A DNA stretch of 64,000 bases, from NCBI GenBank assembly GCA_030525745.1, contig JAUNED010000003.1, positions 62,001 through 126,000 on the forward strand, written 5' to 3'. Source of the stretch: Lonepinella koalarum (GTDB taxonomy: Bacteria > Pseudomonadota > Gammaproteobacteria > Enterobacterales > Pasteurellaceae). The position numbers were made by a program, and so were the translations under genes. The notes beneath the pieces were generated by a model. That model saw nothing but the letters and a program-made list of their open reading frames with translations, made no database searches and was not told the origin of the DNA. Below are positions 18,492 through 28,380 of the stretch, piece by piece; the stretch's first letter is position 1; each line of letters begins with the position of its first letter.

Positions 18492-18776
18492 ATGCTATAC
18501 ACCCTATCACAAGCCTATTACGACCAAACAGAATTACATACCTATTTAGCCTATTTAAATGCTCAAGATGCCGTTGTTTTGTGGCAAGACGGCGTATTGG
18601 CTGCATTGAAATATGCCGATGTATGGCAAAATTTACCCTGTGACATTTTTGTATTGGACATTGATGTACAAGCCCGTGGGATACAACATCTGATTTCCGA
18701 TAACAGATTCCAATCTATTTCACTCTGTCAATTGGTGAAAATCACAGAAAATTTTTCACCTCAATTGGCCTTATAA
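18492..18776 (+). CDS. tusB: Sulfurtransferase complex subunit TusB
   Basis: A 94-residue DsrH-like subunit of TusBCD. MLYTLSQAYYDQTELHTYL and DAVVLWQDGVLAAL are the typical N-terminal part. An upstream in-frame ATG at 18423 inside tusC is rejected; the chosen one follows tusC by 10 bp. Third gene of the tus run. In E. coli the rpsL ribosomal operon comes next; here the next gene is corA behind its own promoter, so the synteny ends at this point. Confidence 0.92.
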   Translation: MLYTLSQAYYDQTELHTYLAYLNAQDAVVLWQDGVLAALKYADVWQNLPCDIFVLDIDVQARGIQHLISDNRFQSISLCQLVKITENFSPQLAL

Positions 18777-18778
18777 CC

Positions 18779-18807
18779 TTGACGAATAAGGTATAAAAGC
18801 GTAACAT
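18779..18807 (+). promoter_or_regulatory. Putative sigma-70 promoter of corA
   Basis: TTGACG and TAACAT with a 17-base spacer, starting just after the tusB stop codon. It would start transcription near 18814 and give a leader of about 240 nt before corA. Confidence 0.45.
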
Positions 18808-18896
18808 TCGCCCGATTTTATAACTTGGAGCACACACTTTGGACAGTCATAGTCGATACCGATCGGAAATTTCATTTTAACTGTCGCCTCTCTTTC

Positions 18897-18925
18897 ACTT
18901 ATCGGCGAACAGTTCGCAGATAAGT
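18897..18925 (+). promoter_or_regulatory. Strong hairpin in the corA leader
   Basis: ACTTATC-G-GCGAA-CAG-TTCGC-A-GATAAGT: twelve base pairs interrupted by one G-A mismatch, with a three-base loop. No U-tract follows, so it is not an ordinary terminator. The rest of the 280 bp tusB-corA gap holds the promoter above, one uptake word (about 18978-18987) and nothing else recognisable. Confidence 0.5.
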
Positions 18926-19056
18926 TTCACTGCCTGCATATTTGGTATCTTTATTACAAAACAATCCGAAAATTCACCGCACTTTTGTGTCATTTCGATT
19001 GTTTTGAGTTCATTGAGTTGTTCATAACCATAGGAAAACCCTAAGGAGTATGACAA

Positions 19057-20007
19057 ATGATTAATGCATTCGCCCTCAATAATGCTCGATTGAGCCGCCT
19101 TGATGAAGACAATCTTACTGCACTCAATTCGGCTGTTTGGATCGATTTAATTGAGCCAAGCGAGGAAGAACGGGAAATTTTGCAAGAAGGATTAGAACAA
19201 AATTTAGCCTCATTTTTAGAATTGGAAGATATTGAAGCTTCCGCCCGTTTTTTTGAAGACGAGGACGGTTTGCATTTACACTCTTTCTTTTATTGCGAAG
19301 ATGATGAGGACTATGCTGATCTTGCCAATGTTGCTTTCACATTACGTGACGGACGGCTTTTCACGCTACGTGATCGGGATTTACCGGCATTCCGTTTATA
19401 TCGTATGCGTTCCCGTTATCAACGTTTGGAGGAATGTAATGCCTATGAAATTTTGCTGGATTTGTTTGAAACCAAAATCGAACAATTAGCTGATGTGATT
19501 GAAACCGTCTATTCTGATTTGGAAAAATTAAGCCGTGTTATTTTGCAAGGAAAGCAAAATGAAGCCTTTGATACGGCACTTTCGACACTCACTGAGAAAG
19601 AAGACACAACTTCTAAAGTCAGATTATGTTTGATGGACACCCAACGTGCCTTGAGTTTTTTAGTACGAAAAACTCGTCTGCCGACAACGCAATTAGAGCA
19701 GGCAAGGGAAATTTTGCGAGATATTGAATCGCTCCAACCCCATAATGAATCGCTATTCCAAAAAGTGAATTTCCTGATGCAGGCGGCAATGGGTTATATC
19801 AATATTGAACAGAACAAAATTATGAAATTTTTCTCTTTGGTTTCCGTGATGTTCCTACCAGCTACTTTGGTAGCTTCTACTTATGGAATGAACTTTGAAT
19901 TTATGCCCGAGTTGGGTTTTAAATATGGTTATCCAATGGCTATCGGCTTAATGATTGTAGCTGCTATCACACCTTATGTGTATTTCCGTCGTAAAGGTTG
20001 GTTATAA
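19057..20007 (+). CDS. corA: Magnesium/cobalt transporter CorA
   Basis: A 316-residue 2-TM-GxN channel for Mg2+ (also Co2+, Ni2+). A long acidic cytoplasmic domain (about 1-250, coiled coil in the second half) is followed by TM1 ([13 protein letters not shown]) ending in the selectivity motif YGMNF, a short loop MPELGF and TM2 ([15 protein letters not shown]), with the basic tail RRKGWL. RBS AAGGAG precedes the ATG. Its 3' end overlaps the convergent lpxH gene by 41 bp. Confidence 0.96.
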   Translation: MINAFALNNARLSRLDEDNLTALNSAVWIDLIEPSEEEREILQEGLEQNLASFLELEDIEASARFFEDEDGLHLHSFFYCEDDEDYADLANVAFTLRDGRLFTLRDRDLPAFRLYRMRSRYQRLEECNAYEILLDLFETKIEQLADVIETVYSDLEKLSRVILQGKQNEAFDTALSTLTEKEDTTSKVRLCLMDTQRALSFLVRKTRLPTTQLEQAREILRDIESLQPHNESLFQKVNFLMQAAMGYINIEQNKIMKFFSLVSVMFLPATLVASTYGMNFEFMPELGFKYGYPMAIGLMIVAAITPYVYFRRKGWL

Positions 20008-20704
20008 AAGCCATTCCTTGAGGTGTGGCTTCTAAAATAGAAACTGTCTCCCCCCAGTCTCCTAATACAATTCGGGTAAAGTGCGGTGGAATTTGATGGA
20101 TTTTTTGTCGATGGGTGTGGCCGTGAATTATTTGTCGCACACCAAATTCGGCAAAAATATGCTGGACGAAGTGCGGATTCACATCCATGATTTCAGCCGA
20201 TTTATATTGTTTATCAGCTCGACTTTTATGGCGAATTTTCTCCGCAATTTTTAACCGCACTTTTAGGGGTAAATGTAAAAATAACCATTGTCGCCAAGGT
20301 TGATGTACTTTTTGGCGGTAGGATTGATAGTTCACATCATCAATACAAAGCGTATCGCCGTGACAAAGTAAAGTGGGTATGCCGTATAGATTAATCACTT
20401 TATAATCAGGAAGCAGTTGCAAACCGCATTCATCGGCAAATTTTTTTCCAATCAGAAAATCTCGATTACCGTGCTGAAAATAGCAAGGAATTCCACGCTG
20501 AGTAAGTCGTTTAATGGTATGTTTAACCTCTTCAATTAAAGGAGATTGCTCATCGTCTCCAATCCAAAAATCAAATAAATCACCCAAAATATATAACGCC
20601 TCTGCCTGAGGGGTGACATTTTGCATAAAATCAGTAAAAAGAGCGGCCAATTTAGGCTGAGTTTCGCTTAAATGAAGATCGGCAATAAAGTAAGTTTTTT
20701 TCAT
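19967..20704 (-). CDS. lpxH: UDP-2,3-diacylglucosamine diphosphatase LpxH
   Basis: A 245-residue metallophosphoesterase of lipid A synthesis that cleaves UDP-2,3-diacylglucosamine to lipid X and UMP at the inner membrane. All metal motifs are visible: [33 protein letters not shown] and HGHTHRQ. Length is normal. It is convergent with and overlaps corA, with no room for a terminator between them; plsC diverges at its 5' side. Confidence 0.96.
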   Translation of the reverse strand: MKKTYFIADLHLSETQPKLAALFTDFMQNVTPQAEALYILGDLFDFWIGDDEQSPLIEEVKHTIKRLTQRGIPCYFQHGNRDFLIGKKFADECGLQLLPDYKVINLYGIPTLLCHGDTLCIDDVNYQSYRQKVHQPWRQWLFLHLPLKVRLKIAEKIRHKSRADKQYKSAEIMDVNPHFVQHIFAEFGVRQIIHGHTHRQKIHQIPPHFTRIVLGDWGETVSILEATPQGMAFITNLYDGNTHKV

Positions 20705-20767
20705 TTTTATACACAGAAGAGCTTAATTTCGCTATACTCTAGCAAATTTTTGTGAGGTCATAAAGTT

Positions 20768-21499
20768 ATGTTGAAATTGCTCCGTATCATTATTGTTGTG
20801 CTTTGCTGTATACTGATTTCCCTTTTCGGTACATTGTTTTCCTTAATTCGTTTTCGCCACCCAAGTAATGTAGGCGTAGTCGCTCGTTGGTTCGGTCGGT
20901 TGTATCCGCTATTTGGGCTGAAAGTAGAACACCGTTTCCCGGATAATGTCGATCAAATCGGTAAATGTATTTATATCGGCAATCATCAAAATAATTATGA
21001 TATGGTAACAATTTCTTATATGGTGCGTCCCCGCACAGTGAGTGTCGGTAAAAAGAGCCTGATTTGGATTCCGTTTTTTGGTTTAGTGTATTGGGCGACG
21101 GGGAATATTTTTTTGGATCGGGAAAATCGCCGTAAAGCACATGGCACAATGGACGAATTAGCTGCCCGCATTAATCAACGTAACTTATCTGTATGGATGT
21201 TTCCTGAAGGTACTCGTAGCCGTGGACGTGGTTTATTACCTTTTAAAACCGGCGCATTTCATGCCGCTATTGCTGCTGGTGTACCTGTTGTGCCGGTCAT
21301 TTGTTCCACAACACATAATAAAATTGATTTAAACCGTTGGCATAACGGAAAAGTGATTTGTGAAATGCTGGAACCTATTGATACCGCTAATTACAGTAGA
21401 GATAATGTGCGTGAGTTAGCTCAGTTTTGTCACGATTTAATGGAAAAACGCCTTGCTGAGTTAGATGCAGAAATCATTCAAACGGAAAATAAAGAATGA
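20768..21499 (+). CDS. plsC: 1-acyl-sn-glycerol-3-phosphate acyltransferase PlsC
   Basis: A 243-residue membrane acyltransferase that converts lysophosphatidic acid to phosphatidic acid. An N-terminal membrane helix (about 5-25) precedes the catalytic NHQNNYD (the HX4D motif), the GNIFLDR stretch, FPEGTRSRG and the VPVVPV block. The stop codon overlaps the ftsP start by four bases; plsC-ftsP is a conserved pair in gammaproteobacteria. Confidence 0.95.
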   Translation: MLKLLRIIIVVLCCILISLFGTLFSLIRFRHPSNVGVVARWFGRLYPLFGLKVEHRFPDNVDQIGKCIYIGNHQNNYDMVTISYMVRPRTVSVGKKSLIWIPFFGLVYWATGNIFLDRENRRKAHGTMDELAARINQRNLSVWMFPEGTRSRGRGLLPFKTGAFHAAIAAGVPVVPVICSTTHNKIDLNRWHNGKVICEMLEPIDTANYSRDNVRELAQFCHDLMEKRLAELDAEIIQTENKE

Positions 21500-22899
21500 A
21501 AAAATATTCCCGCCGCCAACTTTTCAAAACCTCACTGATTGCGACCGCATTTTTTACCTTGCCAAAGCCCTTATTGGCAGCAAGCCGTCAAGCGCTATTC
21601 ATTCCGCCACTATTGGAAAGTCGCCGTGGAAAACCTGTTATCTTAGGTTTGCAAACTGCACAAAGCAAATTAGTGGATAATAAAACAGCAGAAGTTTGGG
21701 GATTTAACGGGAATTATTTAGGGCCGACAGTCAAAGTAAAACAAGGCGATTTTGTCAAACTCACTTATCACAACGCCCTGACTCAAGCTGTAGCAATTAA
21801 TATCCAAGGTTTACAGGCTGCCAGTGAATTGATTGGGGGGATCGGACATAGTTTAAAACCCGATGAAACTTGGTCGCCGATTGTGCCAATTAGTCAATCT
21901 GCCGGCCTGTGTTATTACCATTCTTGCAGTTTGGCGAACTCCGCTTACCAAAATTATCGAGGCTTAGTCGGTATGTGGATTGTGGAGGATGACGAAAGTC
22001 GCAAAGCAACGTTGCCAAATAAATATGGTATCAATGATATTCCACTTATTTTGCAAGATCACAAAATTAACGCAAATGGTGTGCAATTATTCCAACAAAA
22101 TGAACCGCACTTTTATGGCGAGCGTCTCCTTGTGAATGGTCAAGAATCCCCTTTCTTACAAGTTTCACGCGGTTGGGTGAGATTGCGTTTGCTAAATGCC
22201 TCTCTTTCCAGAGGGTATGAATTGCGCTTTGAAGACGAACGGGAAATGCTGCTTATTGCCGAAGATCAAGGCTTCTTACCACAAAGTAAGTCGATTAAAT
22301 CCTTATTTTTAGGTACAGGTGAACGGGCGGAAATTTTAGTTGATCTAAATGAAGGCGGTAATGTGTCGCTGATTGCAGGTAAAAAAAGGGATCTGTTTGA
22401 TAAAGCTAAATTATTTTTTGATAATAATAACCAGCTTGCGGATAACACTGTGTTGGAACTACGACCTGATGGCTTAGGTAGTGTGTTTAATGGTAAACCT
22501 CATTATCACTTTTCGTCGGTTGCTACATTACCGAAGAAAATCAGCCAAGAACGTCACTTTTATTTAGATACGACTAATGGAATGATTAACCAAAAACGTT
22601 TTAACCCACGCCAGATTGATGTCAATGTCAAAGTGGGAAGTGTGGAACGATGGATTATAACATCATCTGAACCTACCAGTTTTCGTATTCAAGGAGCCCA
22701 ATTTGTGGTGGAAAGTCGCCAAGGAAAAAACACACCTGAAGCCGAATTAGTATGGAAAGACACGGTTCAAATTAACGGCGAAACCCAAATTTTAGTGCAA
22801 TTTAACAACCTAGCCTCCAATCAGAACCCTTTTATTTTTGGTTCAGGTGATTTAATGCAGGCAGATAAAGGCGCAATTGGCTTAATTGTCGTGCAATAG
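21496..22899 (+). CDS. ftsP: Cell division protein FtsP (SufI), Tat-exported cupredoxin-fold protein
   Basis: A 467-residue multicopper-oxidase-fold protein that stabilises the divisome under stress in E. coli. The twin-arginine signal is [11 protein letters not shown] followed by a hydrophobic stretch and an AAS cleavage region. Three cupredoxin domains follow, but the copper ligands are lost: the HWH-type motif is replaced by NIQGLQ and the HSCS-like segment lacks the partner histidines, as in other SufI. Overlaps plsC by 4 bp. Its export requires the TatABC genes that begin this window. Confidence 0.93.
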   Translation: MKKYSRRQLFKTSLIATAFFTLPKPLLAASRQALFIPPLLESRRGKPVILGLQTAQSKLVDNKTAEVWGFNGNYLGPTVKVKQGDFVKLTYHNALTQAVAINIQGLQAASELIGGIGHSLKPDETWSPIVPISQSAGLCYYHSCSLANSAYQNYRGLVGMWIVEDDESRKATLPNKYGINDIPLILQDHKINANGVQLFQQNEPHFYGERLLVNGQESPFLQVSRGWVRLRLLNASLSRGYELRFEDEREMLLIAEDQGFLPQSKSIKSLFLGTGERAEILVDLNEGGNVSLIAGKKRDLFDKAKLFFDNNNQLADNTVLELRPDGLGSVFNGKPHYHFSSVATLPKKISQERHFYLDTTNGMINQKRFNPRQIDVNVKVGSVERWIITSSEPTSFRIQGAQFVVESRQGKNTPEAELVWKDTVQINGETQILVQFNNLASNQNPFIFGSGDLMQADKGAIGLIVVQ

Positions 22900-22901
22900 A
22901 A

Positions 22902-23660
22902 TTAGACCAAACTTAAAGGGATATTTAATCCCCTAATGGCTTCTTGGGTATTTTCCAATAAGCCTTTATCACAGAGAATGTGATCAAAAACGGTTAAAGG
23001 GTACACAAAAAATGTTGCAAATTTGCCGTATTTTGAGGAGTCTGTCACTAAAATATTTTTCTTTGAAGACTCAATAATTGCTTTTTTAACAGGAATTTTA
23101 TCTTCATTCGGTGTTGTTAGGCCTTTCAAATTCCATGAAGAAGTTGAAATAAAAGCAATATCGATGGAAATATTTTTCAAAAATTCTGCGGCAAGTGAGC
23201 CTTTGGTTGAAAAGTTTTCTTTACACACACTACCACCGATATGAATTAATTCACTTTTTCCTGAGTTGCTTAACAAATTTGCAATAACAAAGTCATTAGT
23301 GACAATTAACAAATCCTCTCTCTCCAAAATTTGGCGGGCAATTTCCAGTGTTGTTGTGCCGGCATCTAAATAAATTGTGCTGTTTGGTGGAATAATATGA
23401 GAAGCTGCAATGCCAATTGCTATTTTTTCATCATGAAATAAACGAGACTTATCGTTGTGTGGTAGCTCAATGGTCAAGCGTTCCAAGGATTGTACTCCAC
23501 CGGATACAGATAAAACTTTCCCCTCTTCCTCCAATTTTTGAATATCACGGCGAATTGTCATATGAGAAACATTCAGTTGCTCAGCAAGGAAATGAATACT
23601 GGCAATGCCGTTGCTATTAATAAACTGAAGAATTTGTCGTTGTCGTTCTAAAGGAATCAT
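22902..23660 (-). CDS. DeoR-family transcriptional regulator of the sugar-acid operon
   Basis: A 252-residue DeoR/GlpR regulator. The HTH is ASIHFLAEQLNVSHMTIRRD (about 19-38), and the effector domain shows IYLDAGTTTLEIAR, VTNDF, IGG and DSSKYGK, the residues that bind phosphorylated sugars in this family. It is divergent from ltnD and probably represses that operon in the absence of a phosphorylated tetronate; this is inference from position. It is convergent with ftsP, with only 2 bp between stops. An orthologue sits at the same place in H. influenzae, before the HI1010 gene. Confidence 0.88.
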   Translation of the reverse strand: MIPLERQRQILQFINSNGIASIHFLAEQLNVSHMTIRRDIQKLEEEGKVLSVSGGVQSLERLTIELPHNDKSRLFHDEKIAIGIAASHIIPPNSTIYLDAGTTTLEIARQILEREDLLIVTNDFVIANLLSNSGKSELIHIGGSVCKENFSTKGSLAAEFLKNISIDIAFISTSSWNLKGLTTPNEDKIPVKKAIIESSKKNILVTDSSKYGKFATFFVYPLTVFDHILCDKGLLENTQEAIRGLNIPLSLV

Positions 23661-23756
23661 TGTGTTTTGCCGAAAATAACCACTATTTGTATATTTTTTA
23701 TTATAGCAGATTTATTTTTTATCACAATTTCACAAATTTTTTCATTTTTTGTTAAA

Positions 23757-23778
23757 AAGTGTGACGCTCGTCACGTTT
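23757..23778. promoter_or_regulatory. CRP site upstream of the sugar-acid operon
   Basis: AAGTGTGACGCTCGTCACGTTT: both TGTGA and TCAC-G half-sites with N6 spacing, 9 of 10 core bases. It is centred about 41-44 bp before the start predicted by the TATAAT at 23800-23805, the position of a class II CRP activator. Confidence 0.75.
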
Positions 23779-23799
23779 TTTATTCTGAAACTGGGTTAA

Positions 23800-23805
23800 T
23801 ATAAT
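23800..23805 (+). promoter_or_regulatory. -10 element of the sugar-acid operon promoter
   Basis: Consensus TATAAT, 42 bp upstream of ltnD. No good -35 element lies upstream, as is usual for a class II CRP-dependent promoter, where CRP occupies that region. Confidence 0.6.
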
Positions 23806-23846
23806 GTTAATAATCACGTATTTTACTTTATATAGAGGATTTAATT

Positions 23847-24752
23847 ATGAGCAAAAATTATGGTGTAGCCGTCATCGGCTTAGGTGCAATGGGGATGGGA
23901 GCCGCAAAATCTTGTATTGCTGCCGGATTAGACACATACGGTGTGGATCTTAACCCGAATTATCTGGAAACCTTAAAAGCAGCAGGTGCTAAGGCAGTTG
24001 GTACAAGTGCGGTCGATTTTGCCGCTGAATTAGATGCGGTGTTGTTATTGGTGGTTAATGCCAACCAAGTGAATGCGGTGTTATTCGGTGAAAACGGCTT
24101 AGCCCAACATTTGAAACAAGGCACGGTGGTGATGGTGTCTTCCACCATTTCTGCACAAGATGCAAAAGATATTTCACATAAATTAACAGATTTAGGCTTG
24201 GTGATGTTAGATGCTCCGGTTTCCGGTGGGGCAGCAAAAGCGGCACAAGGTGAAATGACCGTGATGGCATCAGGTTCAAGTGAGGCATTCGAGAAATTAA
24301 AACCGGTATTAGATGCAGTAGCAGGCAAAGTGTATAACATCGGCGAAGAAATCGGCTTGGGTGCAACGGTAAAAATTATTCACCAACTACTTGCCGGTGT
24401 GCATATTGCCGCAGGTGCAGAAGCGATGGCGTTGGCAGCTCGTGCCGGCATTCCGCTTGATTTAATGTATGACGTCGTAACCAATGCGGCAGGCAACTCT
24501 TGGATGTTTGAAAACCGAATGAAACACGTTGTTGAGGGTGATTACACTCCACTCTCTATGGTAGATATTTTTGTGAAAGATTTAGGTTTGGTGAACGATA
24601 CGGCGAAATCTTTGCGTTTCCCGCTTCACTTAGCCAGCACTGCTTATTCTATGTTTACCGAAGCCAGCAACGCAGGTTACGGCAAGGAAGATGACAGTGC
24701 GGTCATTAAAATTTTCAGTGGTATCGAATTACCTAAAAAAGAGGGGAAATAA
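23847..24752 (+). CDS. ltnD: L-threonate dehydrogenase LtnD
   Basis: A 301-residue 3-hydroxyacid dehydrogenase of the beta-HAD family that oxidises L-threonate at C2 with NAD+. The Rossmann motif is VIGLGAMGMGAAKS (GxGxxG), the substrate motif is DAPVSGGAAKAAQG, and the catalytic Lys lies in GLGATVKIIHQLL. First gene of a rightward operon with the same order as H. influenzae HI1010-HI1015 (assigned by DUF1537 kinase work to catabolism of four-carbon sugar acids). RBS GAGG at 10 bp. The next gene follows by 1 bp. Confidence 0.9.
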   Translation: MSKNYGVAVIGLGAMGMGAAKSCIAAGLDTYGVDLNPNYLETLKAAGAKAVGTSAVDFAAELDAVLLLVVNANQVNAVLFGENGLAQHLKQGTVVMVSSTISAQDAKDISHKLTDLGLVMLDAPVSGGAAKAAQGEMTVMASGSSEAFEKLKPVLDAVAGKVYNIGEEIGLGATVKIIHQLLAGVHIAAGAEAMALAARAGIPLDLMYDVVTNAAGNSWMFENRMKHVVEGDYTPLSMVDIFVKDLGLVNDTAKSLRFPLHLASTAYSMFTEASNAGYGKEDDSAVIKIFSGIELPKKEGK

Positions 24753-24753
24753 G

Positions 24754-25995
24754 ATGTTAGGTATTATTGCAGACGATTTCACCGGTGCGAGTGACATTGC
24801 CAGTTTCTTAACCGAAAACGGGCTAAAAACGGTGCAAATGAATGGTGTGCCGAAAACTACACTTAACAGTCAAGTTGATGCGATTGTGATTAGCCTGAAA
24901 TCTCGCTCTAACCCTGTGGAAGAAGCAATTCAACAATCATTACAAGCCTTAGATTGGCTGAAACAAAACGGTTGCTCACAATTCTACTTTAAATATTGTT
25001 CCACTTTTGACAGCACGGAGAAAGGTAATATCGGGCCGGTAACCGATGCGTTAATGGCGGCATTAGATACCGATTTTACCGTAGTCACACCGGCTCTGCC
25101 TGTCAATGGCAGAACCATTTTCAACGGCTATTTGTTTGTGGGCGATGTGCTACTGAATGAATCCGGTATGCGTAACCACCCGATTACCCCGATGAAAGAT
25201 GCCAACTTGGTGCGTTTAATGGACGCTCAATCCCAAGGTAAAACCGGCTTGGTAGCCTATGCGGATGTGATTCAAGGGGCAGAGCGTGTGAAAGCCCGTT
25301 TTGCTGAACTGAAACAGCAAGGCTACAAATATGTGGTGGTAGATGCTGCCGATAATTCACAACTTGCTGTGCTTGCCGAAGCCGTTGCCGATTTCAAATT
25401 AGTCACAGGCGGTTCAGGCTTAGGGGCTTATATGGCGGCTTACCGTTCAGGTGGTAAAAAAGGCACGAATGCGTTTGTGCCAAGCAAAGGTAAAACCGTT
25501 GTGTTTTCAGGTTCTTGCTCGGTAATGACCAATACCCAAGTAGCGGCTTATAAGCAAAAAGCCCCAAGCTATTTCTTAGAAGCGGAAAAAGCCATTCAGG
25601 ATCCGAACTATGTAGAAACGCTTTATCAATGGGTGATTGCAAACCTAGACGGTGACTTTGCACCAATGGTTTACGCCACCGTTCCCCCTGAAAAATTGAA
25701 AGAGATTCAAACCCAATTCGGCGGCGATAAAGCCAGCCACGCTATTGAAAATACCTTTGCCAAATTAGCCGAAAAATTACAAGCCGCAGGCGTAACCAAC
25801 TTTATTACCGCAGGCGGTGAAACTTCAAGCATTGTGGTTCAGCAGCTTGGATTCAGCGGTTTCCACATCGGTAAACAAATTGCACCGGGTGTACCCTGGT
25901 TACAAGCGGTCGAAAAACCAATTTTTCTTGCATTGAAATCGGGTAACTTCGGTAAAGAAGATTTCTTCAGTTTTGCTCAGGAGATGTTTGTATGA
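24754..25995 (+). CDS. otnK: 3-oxo-tetronate 4-kinase OtnK (DUF1537 family)
   Basis: A 413-residue four-carbon acid sugar kinase that phosphorylates 3-oxo-tetronate. The N-terminus LGIIADDFTGASDIASFL carries the family's DDFTGA signature, with YFKYCSTFDSTEKGNIGP, the GGSGLG nucleotide loop, SGSCS and the TAGGETSS C-terminal motif. The start at 24754 follows ltnD by 1 bp with GAGGGG ahead; an in-frame upstream start inside ltnD is rejected. Its stop overlaps otnC by 4 bp. Confidence 0.93.
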   Translation: MLGIIADDFTGASDIASFLTENGLKTVQMNGVPKTTLNSQVDAIVISLKSRSNPVEEAIQQSLQALDWLKQNGCSQFYFKYCSTFDSTEKGNIGPVTDALMAALDTDFTVVTPALPVNGRTIFNGYLFVGDVLLNESGMRNHPITPMKDANLVRLMDAQSQGKTGLVAYADVIQGAERVKARFAELKQQGYKYVVVDAADNSQLAVLAEAVADFKLVTGGSGLGAYMAAYRSGGKKGTNAFVPSKGKTVVFSGSCSVMTNTQVAAYKQKAPSYFLEAEKAIQDPNYVETLYQWVIANLDGDFAPMVYATVPPEKLKEIQTQFGGDKASHAIENTFAKLAEKLQAAGVTNFITAGGETSSIVVQQLGFSGFHIGKQIAPGVPWLQAVEKPIFLALKSGNFGKEDFFSFAQEMFV

Positions 25996-26624
25996 CAGAA
26001 CAAGAACAAAAGATTGAAATGGTCAATCTTGCCCGCTCGCTGTTTGAGCGGGGCTATACCGTTGGCGGAGCGGGCAACCTCTCTGTGCGTTTAGATGCAA
26101 ATCGCATTTTAGTTACCCCAACCGGCTCTTCGCTCGGGCGTTTAGAGGCAGACCGCCTTTCCGTATTGGATATGCAGGGGAATGTTCTTTCAGGAGATAA
26201 GCCTTCAAAAGAATCGGTATTCCACTTAGCGATGTATCAGAAAAATCCGGCTTGCCAAGCGATTGTGCATCTACACTCCACTTATTTAACCGCACTTTCT
26301 TGCTTGGAAAATTTGGATACCGACAATGCTATGCGTGCTTTCACCCCTTACTATGTGATGCGGGTGGGAAAATTGCCGGTCATTCCTTACTACCGCCCGG
26401 GCGACATCAACATTGCCCGAGAGTTGGGGGAACGAGCCTTGGACGGTAAAGCCTTTTTACTGGCAAATCACGGGGTTGTAGTTACAGGTTCAGACTTGCG
26501 TGATGCGGTAGATAATACCGAAGAGCTGGAAGAAACCGCCAAACTTCATTTTATTCTACAAGGTCAGAAAGTGCGTTATCTCACTGATGACGAAGTGAAC
26601 GACCTAAAAAACAGAGGAAAATAA
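25992..26624 (+). CDS. otnC: 3-oxo-tetronate 4-phosphate decarboxylase OtnC
   Basis: A 210-residue class II aldolase/adducin-family enzyme that decarboxylates 3-oxo-tetronate 4-phosphate to dihydroxyacetone phosphate. The metal-binding histidines are visible in [13 protein letters not shown] and in the later [16 protein letters not shown] and [14 protein letters not shown] ([12 protein letters not shown]) segments bind phosphate. It overlaps otnK by 4 bp and is 1 bp from otnI, so the three are tightly coupled. Confidence 0.92.
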   Translation: MTEQEQKIEMVNLARSLFERGYTVGGAGNLSVRLDANRILVTPTGSSLGRLEADRLSVLDMQGNVLSGDKPSKESVFHLAMYQKNPACQAIVHLHSTYLTALSCLENLDTDNAMRAFTPYYVMRVGKLPVIPYYRPGDINIARELGERALDGKAFLLANHGVVVTGSDLRDAVDNTEELEETAKLHFILQGQKVRYLTDDEVNDLKNRGK

Positions 26625-26625
26625 A

Positions 26626-27402
26626 ATGCCTAAATTTGCAGCAAACCTGACGATGATGTTTAACGAAGTGCCGTTTTTAGATCGTTTTGAAGCGGCTGCC
26701 AACGCCGGATTTAAATATGTCGAGTATTTATGGCCTTACGATTATCCGGCAGCAGAACTGAAAGCCAAACTTGAGCAATATGGCTTAAAACAGGTGTTAT
26801 TCAATACCGCAGCCGGCGATGTTGCTCAAGGGGAATGGGGCGTTTCCGCCATTCCGGGGCGTGAAGCCGATAGCCATCGTGACATTGATTTGGCGTTGGA
26901 ATACGCTCTCGCCTTAGGTTGTGAGAATGTTCACGTTATGGCAGCGGTCGTGCCAGAAAGCGAAGATCGTGAAGCCTATAAACAAACCTTTATCAAAAAC
27001 GTGCAATATGCCGCCGATAAATTCAAACCGCACGGCATTAACGTCTTACTTGAAGCCCTCAGCCCTGAAGTGAAACCGAATTATCTGCTTAAAAGCCAGT
27101 TTGATACGCTGGAAATTGTAGAAGCGGTGAATCGAGACAATGTGTTTGTGCAACTTGACTACTTCCACGCACAGAATGTGGACGGCAACTTATCTCGCCT
27201 AACCGACAAACTCAAGGGTAAATTTGCCCATATCCAAATTGCCTCTGTGCCGGATCGCCACGAACCGGACGAAGGGGAAATTAACTACCAATATATCTTC
27301 AACAAACTCGATGAAATCGGGTATGAAGGCTATGTGGGTTGTGAGTATAAACCACGAGCGGAAACCACCTCAGGACTAGGTTGGTTTGAGCAGTATAAAT
27401 AA
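26626..27402 (+). CDS. otnI: 2-oxo-tetronate isomerase OtnI (Hyi-like TIM barrel)
   Basis: A 258-residue xylose-isomerase-like TIM barrel that converts 2-oxo-tetronate to 3-oxo-tetronate, feeding OtnK. Motifs include [33 protein letters not shown] (metal Glu), QLDYFHAQ (metal Asp) and GCEYKP with the final Glu. It resembles hydroxypyruvate isomerase Hyi; operon context with otnK and otnC favours OtnI. Confidence 0.9.
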   Translation: MPKFAANLTMMFNEVPFLDRFEAAANAGFKYVEYLWPYDYPAAELKAKLEQYGLKQVLFNTAAGDVAQGEWGVSAIPGREADSHRDIDLALEYALALGCENVHVMAAVVPESEDREAYKQTFIKNVQYAADKFKPHGINVLLEALSPEVKPNYLLKSQFDTLEIVEAVNRDNVFVQLDYFHAQNVDGNLSRLTDKLKGKFAHIQIASVPDRHEPDEGEINYQYIFNKLDEIGYEGYVGCEYKPRAETTSGLGWFEQYK

Positions 27403-27417
27403 AGGGGGAATTTTAAG

Positions 27418-28365
27418 ATGAATATTGTCATTACCGGTGGAGCCGGTTTTTTAGGTCAGCGTCTTGCAAAAACCTTGTTAAATCAGCATTCGGATAAAAT
27501 AGATGAATTGGTGTTAGTGGATGTGATTAAACCAACTGCACCAAATAATGATCCCCGAGTACGTTGTTTGGAAATGGATTTAAGAAATCCGACAGGTCTA
27601 GAGGAAATTATTACCGAAAAAACGACCGCACTTTTCCATTTAGCTGCCATTGTAAGCAGCCACGCAGAGCAAGATCCGGACTTAGGTTATGAAATCAACT
27701 TCTTGGCCACTCGCAATCTACTGGAAATTTGCCGTAAAAATAACCCGAATATTCGCTTTATATTTTCCAGCTCATTAGCGGTATTTGGAGGTGAACTTCC
27801 AGATGTGATTACTGATGGCACAGCAGTGACACCACAATCTACCTATGGCTCACAAAAAGCGATGTGTGAATTGCTCATTAATGACTATTCCCGCAAAGGC
27901 TTTGTAGACGGTATTGTGGTACGTTTGCCAACTATTTGTATCCGTCCGGGTAAACCGAATAAAGCGGCTTCCTCTTTTGTTAGCAGCATTATTCGTGAAC
28001 CACTAAACGGTGAGGAAGCGGTTTGTCCGGTTTCTGAAGAATTACGCTTGTGGATCTCCAGCCCGAATACGGTGATTAACAACTTTATTCACGCATTAAC
28101 TTTGCCTTCATTGCCACAACGCAGTTGGCATGTCATCAACTTACCTGGCTTTACGGTCAGTGTAAAACAAATGTTATCTGACTTAGCTTCAATAAAAGGA
28201 GAACAAATCTTACAAAAAATCCGTTTTGAATTTGATGAAAATATTAACAACATTGTCGCAAGTTGGCCGATTGAAATTGATAACTCAACGTCACTGAACT
28301 TAGGTTTTACGGCAGATGTTGATTTTAAGGAAGTAGTTCAACAATTTATTAAACATGATATGTAA
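27418..28365 (+). CDS. denD: NAD-dependent epimerase/dehydratase, probable D-erythronate dehydrogenase
   Basis: A 315-residue short-chain dehydrogenase of the extended type: GGAGFLGQRLA nucleotide loop near residue 7, ATRNLL, SSLAVFG with the catalytic Ser, and YGSQKAMCELL supplying YxxxK. In the H. influenzae cluster the equivalent gene was assigned D-erythronate dehydrogenase (DenD), which would give a second entry point to 2-oxo-tetronate beside LtnD. The name relies on that cluster, not on a specific motif. It follows otnI by 15 bp with GGGGG as ribosome site. Confidence 0.78.
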   Translation: MNIVITGGAGFLGQRLAKTLLNQHSDKIDELVLVDVIKPTAPNNDPRVRCLEMDLRNPTGLEEIITEKTTALFHLAAIVSSHAEQDPDLGYEINFLATRNLLEICRKNNPNIRFIFSSSLAVFGGELPDVITDGTAVTPQSTYGSQKAMCELLINDYSRKGFVDGIVVRLPTICIRPGKPNKAASSFVSSIIREPLNGEEAVCPVSEELRLWISSPNTVINNFIHALTLPSLPQRSWHVINLPGFTVSVKQMLSDLASIKGEQILQKIRFEFDENINNIVASWPIEIDNSTSLNLGFTADVDFKEVVQQFIKHDM

Positions 28366-28380
28366 CTTAGGAGCAACAGT

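Noticed and set aside
18814..19056. Known magnesium riboswitch (M-box) before corA
   Set aside because: No recognisable M-box or mgtA-leader elements; only one strong hairpin, so I report a structured leader without naming a class.
21496..22899. FtsP/SufI as an active multicopper oxidase
   Set aside because: The copper-ligand histidine motifs are missing, as is usual for SufI.
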